64,000 nt of DNA. Source: Cercospora beticola (lineage: Eukaryota > Ascomycota > Dothideomycetes > Mycosphaerellales > Mycosphaerellaceae). The position numbers were made by a program, and so were the translations under genes. Location of the stretch: positions 2,666,001-2,730,000 of the forward strand of contig NC_088936.1 of NCBI RefSeq assembly GCF_033473495.1. Direction: 5' to 3'. Numbering within the stretch: position 1 is the stretch's first letter; every line of letters starts with the position of its first letter. Shown piece by piece: positions 11,331-23,200 of the stretch. The notes under the pieces are model-generated. The model saw nothing but the letters and a program-made list of their open reading frames with translations. It did not search any database and had not been told where the DNA came from.

Positions 11331-11971
11331 CACGCGGTCGCAGGTGGAAACAGATAGCTTCGGCTATGCTGGCAAAGTGCAGGGCGGCTGGGCACCTGCA
11401 GAGGCAGGAAGAAGGCGACAAAAAAAAGTCTAGAATTTCGACCTAGGGAGATTAGAGAGCTCCTAAGAACACGAAGACGACGCTAGCGCGGCATAACTAC
11501 TACAAGATTCTAATGCTCGACTACGGGATAGCCCTTCTAGGTAGTAAATACTACTATAGGTCTAGAGGCTAGAGTAGTAACCTAGGCTCTAAATAGGCTA
11601 AAGAGGAGGAACTAAGTATACCTAAGGGAAGGCTTTAATAAGAAAGAGTAAAGATAGTAGAAATAGAAGAAAGGAATAAGTAGTACCTCTATAGATACTA
11701 GGATAATTAGCTACTAGGAGCCTTTTGTCTAAATAGGTAGAATTTCTCTAGATATAGGTTATATAACTAGGTACTAAGAAAGGTTAAAATCTAAGTAGAA
11801 TTTATATAGAGAGATACCTACTCTAGAAACTAGTAAGAAAGAGTTAGATATAGGATTAATATAGATACTAGTATAGAGATAAAGACTATATATATAGGCT
11901 AGAGTCTCTAAGCTAGTAAGTAAGAGAATCGAGCTTCTAAGTAATAAATAATATAAGAAATAACTAAGAAG
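11331..11971 (+). mobile_element. Left part of outermost transposon remnant
   Basis: From about 11430 the sequence is strongly RIP-mutated. The first 100 bp (11331-11430) are not, although they lie inside the 14-bp repeats. One plus-strand frame is open apart from TAG/TAA codons, which RIP makes from CAG, CAA or TGG. It runs from 11332 to 11971 and ends one base into a codon. The frame continues in phase at 43287 if the inserted block and one 5-bp duplication are removed. I do not recognise the protein. The element type is uncertain; a 5'-truncated LINE is one possibility. Confidence 0.5.
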
Positions 11972-12203
11972 TATTAGAAAGTATAGTCTAGTTAGATATT
12001 CTAAGAGATACTTTAGAGATTAGAATTAGGTAATATAGGTTATATAATACTAGGTTATATAACTTAGCTAATACTTATCTTAGAAGTAAGATATAACCTA
12101 TAACTAACTAATATAATTAACTCGGTTAGTTCCTACTTATCGCCTCTACTTCTACTATATATTATACCTACGATACGAGCCTATCCGACGCCCCTATTTA
12201 ATA
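11972..12203 (+). repeat. 5' LTR of C1 (family LTR1)
   Basis: The 232-bp LTR starts tattagaaag and ends tttaata, i.e. TG...CA after RIP. It aligns with the five other LTR1 copies except for its last 50 bp, which are rearranged and end in cccctatttaata. The 5 bp before it are agaag (11967-11971), matching 43282-43286. Confidence 0.85.
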
Positions 12204-12235
12204 GGTTATAAGCCCGAGTTTATAGAGAGGCCCTA

Positions 12236-12398
12236 TACTACGTCTAGGACGAATAAGCTATAAGCGGCGAAGTATATATCTATTATATCTATCTACTAAC
12301 TACTATCTAAAGGAGGTACCGGCCGCTAAGTACGGCTAGTATAGTACTGCTAAGTACGGCTAGTATAGCAGCGGCGGCTATACGGTTATACTATAATA
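12236..12398 (-). repeat. 3' LTR of G1
   Basis: This 163-bp LTR is nearly identical to 25027-25189. It contains two copies of a ctaagtacggctagtatag motif. The polypurine tract lies immediately inside it. Confidence 0.88.
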
Positions 12399-12439
12399 AT
12401 TACCCTCCTCTCTATCTTAAAAAGGTATCGTCCTCGATA

Positions 12440-15400
12440 TAGCTACTAAATACGCGAGAGTACGTCTCGGTCTTAAAGCGCGAGCCCCCTTTACGTCCCT
12501 TAGCTATCTTAATATCTCTAGGCTAACCGGCGCTCCTTCTTAGTAGCGGCCTACTTTAAGGCTTCGGTAGTTTTACGTTTTATAGATCGGGTAGGAGTAG
12601 GTTCCTAAGCCTCCGCTAAGCGGCTCGAGCGGCGCTTAGTCTTCTCGATAGGCGTTCCTATAGAACCGTCTATTAGGCCGGTCTTTGTCGTAGACTTAGC
12701 TAAAATTAGGCCGGTCTTTATAGACTTAGCTAAAGTTAGGCTAGTCTTTATCGTAGACTTAGCTAAAGAGGATTTAGCGGCCGAGGAGTTAAGCTTAGGT
12801 AAGAAGGCTAAGAGTACCGACTTTCTAGTAGTCCTCTAGCCCTAGCTCTTTAGCGTCTCGGTCGTAGTAGGCTTGCCCTTCTTTAGCTAGGCCTTAGAGG
12901 TAGCCTATTAAAGATTATCGGACTTCTTCTTATAGCGAAGAGGCTTAGCTAGAGCTACTATAGAGAGTTAGAGCTCGTCCTCCGAATCTTCTCCGATCTC
13001 CGAGGCCGGTAGGGAGTTAATAGCGCCGTCGGAGTTATCGTCGGTAGTATTATCTATTAGGCGTAAGGATAGGTATAAGTAGAGCGCCGGGTTATCCTTC
13101 TATACCTAAGTAAGAGCCTAGTAGCGGCCGCGAATAGAACGTAAGGAGAGGAAGAGGCGGTCTAGATATAAGGACGTAGTATACTTAAATTTTAACTTAT
13201 CGACTATATAGAGCGGCTTCCGACCCTTCTTCGGAGAGTTGCGAGGGCGGAACGTAGCTTATAGTAGTGCGACTATCTTAAGAAAGTATACTAGGGCCGG
13301 CGTCTACTCTTCCTTATAGAGTACTTCTAGTACCGAGGTCGGAATAGATACGATATTAATCTCTACCGGCTAGTAGATATTATCCTCGTTTACGACGTAG
13401 TCGGAAGGATCGATCTAATTGCTCGTATAGTTAGCGTCGTACTACGTATAGTTCGTACTATCGAGAAGGTAGTATTTGTCGCCCTTCGCGTAGCGCGCCT
13501 TCTCGTAAGCTACCTTACTATAGAGGATATAGCGTCTATATCCTAGACTATAGCGCTTACTATTGCCGCTATTGCCTTCCTAGATAATATATAGACGGCT
13601 ATAAGGCTTACGTATATCTAGAATACTACCCTTTAAATCGAAGACTACTAGGTAGAGCTTATAGAGAGTATCGAATAAGATGTAGCTAGCGTTCTTTAGC
13701 TCGTATAATCGTCCGAGATAGACGTCTTCTAGTCGGAAACTAGCCGGCGGTAGCGTGTCCGTATAGATAAGACTCTAAGCGTCGAATAGTAGGATCTTAA
13801 GGATATTAACTAGCGCGTTCGAGTGCTTCTAGTCGAAGGCCTTCTAGTAGTCGAGGTCGGGGTACTCTATAGTATTATACTAATACGTGTCGAAGACTAC
13901 GTCGTCGCCGGTAAGTACCGTAGCGGCCGGCTATAGAGCTAGATATAGTATGCGGGCGGGGACGCTAGTACTACTCTCTTCGTCGGACTCGTCCTAACTA
14001 CTAACGTTACTATATACGATACTATTCTTATTATACTCGACCTTAGGTAGGACGTTCTAGTCTTCTACGTCTAGCCTATACGTGTCCCTCCTAAATATAA
14101 ATAGGCCTATAGGATCGGGGGGAACTACGTACGCGGGTTAGTCGTCTAAGTCCTTAACGATAGTACGGTCGGTAGAGTTAGAGCTACGGCTCGCGAATTC
14201 GATATAATAGTAGCGGCCGTTATCGATAAGGTAGACCTTATCGCTACTATTATAGAAGTAGTTACGTAAGAGTAAAGGCCGTAGGCCTTCCGGTTCGTCT
14301 CTATTACGGACCGGTAGGAGCTATATAGTAATAGATCGAATAATGCCGTTTATAACAGGCTAGACGTCGGTAGGCGCGCTATAGTAGCGAAAACCTATTC
14401 TGCGAAATTTTCCTATATCCTAGCCGTATTACTATACGTAGTAGTTAAGTCTCGTTAGCTTATAGATACCGCCTACGTTAGTATTTATCGTAGTCTAGGT
14501 TAGGCGTAGCGTATAAAAGACTACGCTATTCGCCTCTACCTAGTAGTTAGAAGATCTATAGATAAGATTCTCGTACTAGAGTCGAACGAGGTCGACGAAT
14601 ACGTCCTCCTCTATAGCCGAGTAGATAGTTAGTACGTCCTAGTTAGGTTTCTTAGCTGCCTTAGCCTACTAGAAGTAGCGCTTCTAGGCGGCCTAATTCT
14701 ATATAAGAAACTAGTTCTTATTAGTAGTATCGTAATAAACGGTATCTCGTTCTACGAATTAGAGGAAGCGTCCCGGTATTAAGAGGTATAGGTAGTCGTA
14801 GTCTCCCTCGAGCGAGGCTAGGATAAAGGTATAAGCTATATTACCTAAGGCTTCCCTATAGAGAGCGTTAAGGATGTCGGCTATATAGACGGCTACCTAG
14901 TCGTAGTTAATATCGCTAGCGAGGTAGCTAGCCTACTCGGCTCTTACGAGATCTATAAGTATATAGGCCGTATACTATAATAGATCTCGATTAGTACGTA
15001 TATCCTTATCCGTACCGAATAAGCTAGAGGAGATATAGGCGTCGAACTAGGCTAAGGCGTTTAGTTAAGCTTAGGGCTTAAAGGAGGACGCGCGGAGTAT
15101 AGACGCTCCTTCTCGGGCATCTCGTCCGCTCTCGGTAGGTAGCGTCCTAGGCTAACTACCGCCGCCGACCGGTAGGGATTCTTATCTAGGTTCTATAGCC
15201 GTCTATTCGGTTTATATCTTCCCGAGCTTATCGTCGCCCTATTCGCCGGTAACGCCGACGTCCTAGTCGAGTAGTCCGTTACGACTATATTTCCTACCTA
15301 TTTCGAACGTTAGGGAAATTGCTATCTACGCGAGGTAGAAGCGGTAGTACGCGTTAAATAGGAGCGGTATAAGTATAGATAGGATAGTAGGCTTAATAAT

Positions 15401-17280
15401 ATCGTATTAGCCGACGATATCCTATCTTATCCTCTCCGCGATACGGGTCTTATAGCGGGCGGTCTTAGTAGCGACCTAAAAGGCCCTTATATCGGTAGGC
15501 TTAATATAGACCTTATAGTAACCTAGTAGATAGCTACGTTTTAACTAGAGTAGCTTGTCTACGAAGGTATCGTCCGTCTCGTTTAGAGCAACTACTACGA
15601 TCTATTTATATACTACCGGTAGGGAAATGCGATTATAGCTCTAGCTAGAATAATATAGGATAACGGCTAGTAGGCGACGGATAGTTTCGGGTATAAAATA
15701 GAAGCCGTAGATTAGTATATCGTATAGGAGGTAAGGCGTCTATTATACTCCTAGTTTTATCCGGGACAAGAATTATAGTACGAGCTATAGATCGTAGTAG
15801 AAGATAGCGGCGTAGGTATAGTAGGTCTCGACTAGTAGTTAAATCTCCTATATAGTAGGGAGGCTAATTAGTAGGTAGTAGTTATATAAACGGGCGTATA
15901 CTCTCGTTATAAATATAGCGTTAGCTCTATAGTCGAGGAAATCTATAACTATAGACTAGGTAGGGAGTAATAGCTAGGCGTCGGTAGTTATATCGATTAG
16001 CGGCGTCTAAGTCGCGCCGACTATTAGAGGATAGCTATCCTTAAGGGTAAACTAAAGATCTATATCGGTTAGAAAGGAGGCCTAGATAGATATAAGTACT
16101 ACAATTAGGCCGTATATTATTACGTCGCGCTTCTACTACGTAGTAACCGGGACGATATAGTGCCTGCCTTATAGTAGTACTATCGGGACCGGGGTGTTCG
16201 CTACGTCTAGTAGTAGGAGGCCGTCGAACTTAGTAAGGAATTTAGCAGAGTTTTACTAGAAGAACGGGAGAGTAAAATCCTTAGCGACTATCGCGGCTAT
16301 AATAGTAGGAGCGCCTTCTATCTCTATTATATAGTCGCCCTTCTCGCGGCCTATTTGTTTAATATATTCGCTATAGAAGTCGTCCGAGGTCGGGATAGTA
16401 TAAAGGAATAGGTTTAGTACTAGCGTTAGGAGAGCGAATAGGTAGCGGACGTCTTCCTTCTTCTACTCTATAGTCGGCTTAGCTATATTAGAGGGTATTA
16501 TATTCTTTAGTAATATCGTAGACGTAGAGGTAATTCCGTTCTCGAAGACTAGTATCTATATTTCGAGTAGCTTAGCGACTAGAGCCGTTCGCTTAAGGTC
16601 GCGAATATAGAGTAGAATAGTCTAGCCCTTATTAAACTTCTTACGTATCTTTTCGCGTAGTAGGCCGAGCTAGTCGCCGTTCGTTGCCGAAGAAGCTATA
16701 TTACTAGCTATATAGCGGACGAGATAGTTATAGTATTTATTACGCGGCGGAGGCGGTCGTATAGCGGCAGCCGCGTCGAGTTATACTCTACGGAGCTAGC
16801 GAATACGTGCGGCGTAGACTTCCGGAGGCAGAGTTAGAGCAAAAATAGTATCGCTTAACGTATAGGTAGACGCGAGTATACCGTCGGAGTTAAGGATATA
16901 GCCTTACTAATAGGTATTAGACGTATCTAGCGAAAGATATAGCGGAGATACTAGTAGCTAAGTTTACTACTATCGTATAATAGAAATTTCTAGTAGCTAG
17001 TTACTATTAACTACAAAATACGCTAGTATAAATATAGACGCAAATACGAAAGTAAAGCGCGACGTTACCGGTATAGTCTGCGCTCGGTATATATCTAGCG
17101 CGTAGTGTCCCTATCCGCTCTCGAGCCGGGACGTAGAGGACGTAGTAATAGTAAATACGAAGGTAATATAGTATAGCGGCCTAAAAAAGGCTAGGCCTCC
17201 TACTAGCGCTAATAGTTACTACGTCGTAGTTCCTACTAGCGTAGTAAAGGATAGTCTCGGTTATAATTCGCTATTAAATC
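12440..17280 (-). pseudogene. Large accessory coding region downstream of G1 pol
   Basis: After the chromodomain, one minus-strand frame stays open for about 1,600 codons except for TAG/TAA, the stops RIP creates from Gln and Trp codons. It overlaps the end of pol in a different frame and reaches almost to the 3' LTR. The conceptual product has hydrophobic, membrane-like segments near its N-terminus (about 17220-17000) and others near 16120-15650. A globular middle contains a GDD at about 13905, and an acidic SEIGEDSEDEL segment lies at about 12990-12970. It ends in a basic Lys/Thr/Ser-rich tail with tandem repeats. I recognise no RNase H, protease, polymerase or envelope signature. The start codon is unclear. 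It may be a third retrotransposon ORF or a captured gene. Confidence 0.6.
12676..12771. repeat. Three tandem units of 30-33 bp in the G1 accessory ORF
   Basis: Units at 12676-12708, 12709-12738 and 12739-12771 share gtcttt...tagacttagctaaa. On the minus strand they encode repeated LAKS..KTGLI-like stretches in the basic tail of the accessory ORF. Confidence 0.7.
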
Positions 17281-20200
17281 TATAGCATCGTAGAGGTCGT
17301 CGATATCGTACTAGATATTATAGCTATAGTTATAGTCTTTCTATTTTACTAAGTACTATAGCCGGCCGCGGGACGTTCTATAATCGAGAAGCCTCTCGAT
17401 CTTAAAGGAGAGCGCGTTATTATCGTTATAGTTAGCTATCTATACTAGGCCTAGTTCTAGCGGATCGTAGTCGTAAGGGTCGTTACCTTATAGGTACGGC
17501 TCTAACTAGACTACCGAAACGACTAGATAGATCTTTATTACTAGAGGGAGGACGAGTCTATATACGAGTCGTCCTACTATACGATCTACCGGGAAAGGGC
17601 TAGCTCGCTAGTAATAGTACTTATAGTTGCGCTATCCTAGAATCTCGTACTCTCTATATAAGCGAAGAAGGACTTACTATTCTAGTACGAATCGGATAGA
17701 GTAGTATACTACGTCGTACCGGTCTTTTATCGCTACTACTACCTATACTAGAGAGTCGGCGGCTTAGTCGCGTGCCTCCTAGCGGATAGTAATATAGTCG
17801 GCCGTAGGCAATTTAGCTAAAGATAGGAGCGCGTCTAAGTTGTTCTTAAAACCCTAAATAATTATATTCGGGATTTCGCCGGAAGAGGTATTATAGGAAT
17901 TATTAAGCTCGGCTTAAATATACGGGAGAGCCTCTATCTAATTAGCCGCCGGGAAGGATATAATAAAATATCGTAATACGATTTCTATAGTCTAGTTCGT
18001 CCTCTTACTTTAACTGTCTATCTAAGAGTAATAGGCAGTCGTAGCTAGGAACCTAGTACCTAGTTTTTAAAAGGCAGACTTTATAAAGTTAGATAGCTAT
18101 CTCCGATTATAGTCGCTAATTATTACTACTAGTAGGGATCTCTCGTAGACGATATAGCTATATAGCTAGGTAGTACTATATTCGGCTACGGACTAGTCCT
18201 CTTTTACTTTCGTAAGGATAACTCTTTTCGAGAATTTATAGGTCTTAGTAAGGAAGCTATCGAAGCTATCTACTAGCAGAAGGCTAAAGACCTAGTTAGC
18301 CGTAACTATATAGTCTAGTACTACGACGGCGTAGATAGGATTTAGCTCTCTATATAGCCGGTAGTAGTAAGTCTAGTTTAAGATATAGTCTAGGTAGTAC
18401 TTAATATAAAGACGGAGTTCCTTAGCTAGCCTATAGATATAGAAGGAGGCAAAGACGTAGGCGTACGTATAGTAAAATCCGGAATAGTAGTAGTCGTTAT
18501 AGGCTATTCTAAACACCTCCTTTATTAAGGAACTAGGAATATAAAGGCGTTCGCGACTATTAGTATCGTCCTTAAAATATATTAGGCCGTCGCGTAAGAA
18601 GAACTATAACTCTAAGAGTGCTACTTCTTATTCGCCGTCGTTTTCGTCCTTACCTTTAAGGTCCCGGATACGCCGCTACTCCGTAGCTTATAGTTGCTCT
18701 AGCCGCTATATCTAAGCTAGGTCGTTCTAGTATCTATAGATTAAGTCGCGCTTAAACTCCTCCGATAACTCGACTAAGATAGAGTAAAACGCTATCGTCT
18801 CTATAGACGTATATATACGACTAGTATTCTTATCGATTATTATAGTATAGAAATACTATACGTCCTCGTACCTATATAGGTAAAGGTACGTAGGGTTATC
18901 GACCGTATTACGGGCTTAGTCGGGATCGTCGTACGTAAGAGGATCGAGAGTATCTATATTCGTATATCTCTAGTTGTCGATTAAGCGACTAAGTACGTCC
19001 GGAACGCTATATAGACGGCTAGGCCGGTAGATTGCAACTATACTATAGAACTGCGATAAGTACTAGCTAGCTCGTATAAGGCGAAGGTTTATATAGTCTA
19101 GGGATATAGTACTAGTTATCGACTCGGATACTATAATTCCTAAAGCGGCGGTATAATCTATAAATATAAAGACAGGTTTCTACGAGGCCTATAAGACGTA
19201 GCGTAGTTTCCTTACGGTCTAGATAAGGCCGGCGACTTCTAGTTCTATCGCTAGATATTGCGATTCTACGTCTAATAGGGCCTTACTTAAGTATATAACT
19301 AGCTAGACTTTAGTAGCTAGGAAACGAACTGCCTTACTACTATCGGTAGAGGTAGGGTCGCCTTCTACTATATACGCGACTACGGCGAAGCCGTCGCGGC
19401 TAGAATTAAGATCGATATAGAGAGGACGATAGGAGTTAGTATAGTAGAGGAAGGACGCTATTCGGTAGATCTTAGCTAGAATATCGAAATAGCGACGCTA
19501 CTAGTTAAGGTTTTCGGCGTCGTCCTATACTCTAGTTCGCGCTACGAATCGCTTATAGAGATTGCCTCGATTAGGTCTCTATTATAGTAAGTACTTCTTC
19601 CTTTCCTCGAATAGAGCTATAATTTATAAAAAGTATAGGATATAGTGCCGTTGCTAGCCCGTAATACTAATATAGAATTCTAACTCCTTAAGCGTCTATA
19701 GAAATAGAAGGTCGAGGATAGTACGAACCTTTTCTTCGTAGGTAGTATAACTAAGGCTACTAACTCTCTAATCTAGAAGAGCTACGGACGGGTACCTAAG
19801 AAAGGTTTTCTAGAGCGCAATACTAATATCGAAGGAATTAAGGAGGCCGAATAGGCAGTTAAGGTATATAAGGTAGTCGTTAAACGTCTACGAGAAGATA
19901 ATAATATTATCGATATATATATAGTAGAAGTCTCGAAATAGCTTAAGGATACGGTTAAGTTGCCGCTAGACGTATTAGACGCTACCGGCGTACTCTATAA
20001 TTGCGACATTTATCTGTTCTTATCTATAGTAGCTATTAACCGTAAATTTATAGCGGTCGCCTTTAGCTACGGCCTATTAGTAGAAGAACGATACTATATC
20101 GATTATAGTAATATATTCCGCGCTATAGAGAGCGTCTACGATCTCGTCTTATCGTAGTAAGGGATAAGAGTCCTTAACTGCTATCTTATTTAAACTATAG

Positions 20201-23200
20201 ATATCGACTACGGCCCTACCTTTCCGTACCGGTTTACTATCGAGTAGGACTATCTTCTAAATAATAAAGATAGGAAAACCGAAGGGAGTCGGCCTTATTA
20301 TAAACTCTATTTTGCCGTATTCGTATAAGGCGTTAAAGGCTTTATTAACTACTTCGCGGTCGGGTCTAGAAAGAGGATAAATAGTTATAGGTAAGCAGTA
20401 GGCCTTACTACTACTAAGGAGCGGAATAGGTAGGTAATCGGCCTTAGAGACTTTAACTATAGTACCTTTATTAACCTAGAGGCGTTTCTACTTCTTAACT
20501 AACGTCGCGTACGCCTTTTAGCAAGTCTCGTCCCTATACGCTATATACCTATTCTCTAATTTATGCTCTATAGAGTTTAGCGGTATATCTAGAGGGACTA
20601 CTACTTTCGGTAGAGTAGACTTACGAGTTAAACGCGACTCGGCCTTAGAAAATCCGGAAGCTCGGCCAAATCTTCGACGCGGCTAACTAGAGTAACTAGG
20701 AAAGCGCCCTCTAGTACTATTTTATAAACTACTCCGAGACGCGTTTATAGTAGGAGAATTACCTCTATAGTACCGTAATTAGCGACTAAGACGTACTCCG
20801 TATAGCTGTCTAAGACTACGTTTAAGATACGTAGAGAACGCTAGAGTCTAGTAAGACGGTTCGGCTTAGGAACGAAGTTAAAATTACGGTCGTTCGGTAG
20901 TAGGTCGCGTACGGCAATCGGGACCTAGGACTTAGAATATAGTAGTAATACGAAAGACTCTACCGTCTCTAATATAGTACGGAATAGCGTCTTAGCCTTC
21001 CTTATAACTAATAATAGGACCTTAGCGTTTTTATACTACTCTAAAGTAGCAACCTTACGGCTAATATCTATTATAATATCCTTCGTAGCAATAACGTCTA
21101 TTCCTATAAGTATCTTAACTAGTAAGTTGCGGACGACGTAGGTAGTATAGCGAACGTAAGCGAGAATATGTTCTCCCTTAACTAAGGCCGGAATCTATAT
21201 ATCGATAGTAGCGAATCGGTCGCATTCCTACGTATCTATAATACCTCTAATCCGATATAGCCGAGGTAGTAGATAGAGTTATACGTCCGGATAGTAGTTA
21301 TATAAGAAGTCCTCGTCTATAAGAGTGCCGCCTACGCCGGTATTAAGGACTATCCGGTAATTAGGGCCGTCCTAGCGTACTCTTAAAGCGAGCCGGAGGT
21401 ACTAAAAGGATCGTATTAGGACGTTATCCGTACTATACTATATAATAGTAGTCGATTCGATAATACGCTCTAGCGGACCGACCTTATTCCCCGAGGTAAA
21501 CTAGGTCGCTATTAAATATACCGAGGTTTAGTACGTCCTTAAGGCAGACGCTAATAGAAAGTATTACCTATACGTCTAATAGTAGTATTCGCGAGAGAGG
21601 AAGGCCGGCGCGAAGGAACCTATCGCAGCTATAATATCCGTAGCGAAGAAATAGGAATCTACGTTCCTTAGTACTATACTATAGTCGTTCTTAAAGTTAA
21701 TTATACCTATAAATATACCTAGAACGTCTAGAGATACTAAACGGCTATAGGATCGGTCTTCGGTATAGTAACTATTAATAGACGAAGGATAGCTATCTGG
21801 GTTCGCTATATATATATAGCCTCTACGGCTACGAGAACGCGCTCGCTCGCGTCTAGGTTTAGTATACTCCCGGAAGAAATAGCCTAGCTTACTATAGTTA
21901 TAGTAAGGACGGCTAGAACGTTCGTCGATAGGTTCTTATTTAATACGTAGTTCTTATTTAATACGGACGTTATTAGATCCGCTACTGTTTCTATAGAGGC
22001 GCGGAAGGCGATCTTATATATAGTCGTTTTGCTATAGAGCTAGGTTAGGATATAGTCGGTTTCTAGGAAGCTAAGTATCTATAGAGCGACAGCTATTAGA
22101 TTAGTTCTATGCAGAGTATCGTCTATAGGTACGATTATACTCTCGCGCTAGTCTCTAATACCGACCGCGTCTATCTATATTAGCTCTATCGGTATTATAC
22201 TTACCTAGGCGGCGGCTAGGACGGCTAGGTTCTATTTGTTTCTAAGAAAATATTTAGTTCTTAATTTAGGTAACGAATACGTTAACCGTAGTCTCCGACG
22301 TCGGGGAGGGTATAAAGATACGAAGATCGGAGTATAGGCGCATCTAGGCCGTACTTAATTATACTATATAGTCGGTTATACGGGCCTCTCTCGATAGGTA
22401 GACGACGTTTAGGACGAACTCCGTAGGTAAGCGGTCCGTACGAACGTCTTTCTACGTAAAGGCTTCTAAATCTAGGCGGGCTAAAGCCTTAGAGGCCGGC
22501 AATTAGAACTTGTTCCGAAGGGCCGTCTCCTATCTATCGATTCTACGGCCGCTTTAGATATTTCGACGGTCGTCCTCGTTTAGTTCTAAGTAGAACTAGG
22601 ATATTGCTATACCTCGTAGGTACTTAACTAGCTACTAACGGGTACTAGAGGAGCTATTAACGTACGTATAGTCCTTCGCGGCGTCTAGGAATAAGTAAAC
22701 TAACCTATAAAAGATCTTACTATCTCGGTCTACGATATCTTCTTTAGGTAGCTCCGTAGTCGTAGCGTCTAGATAGAAGTACCTAATCTCGTCGGGCTTA
22801 AATCGTCCGTCTCGCGAATAGCTATAGTAGACTAGGAAACGGCTAGGGCGCTAGTTACCGTTATAGTAAGGATCGTAGTTTCGAGAGCTATAAGAGGTAT
22901 AGGATCCGTCGTCGCTAGGAGAGGAGGACGGGTTACGGTAGCTACGGCGGTAGCGACTACGTCCGTCGTTATTCCTACTACGATCGTTACGTCCGTAGCG
23001 GCGATTATACGATCCCCTATTATCGTTACCGTTATTAGAGGGAGAAGGATTACCGCGTCCGCGTCTTAGCCGTATACTATTATAGCGGCGCTTATAGTTA
23101 TCGTCGTTATAGCGGAGTAAGAGCAAGCCGGCGCGTTCTAGACGTTAATTACGCGCTTTCTATTAACGTTCGTTATTAGTTAAGTCTACTACTACGCGGG

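Noticed and set aside
19960..20157. Intact 65-codon plus-strand frame inside G1
   Set aside because: It is antisense to the G1 reverse transcriptase; its survival is a chance effect of RIP composition.
22851..23126. Intact 91-codon minus-strand frame in G1 as a stand-alone gene
   Set aside because: It is the Arg/Ser/Asn-rich part of gag that happens to lack CpA-derived stops, not an independent gene.
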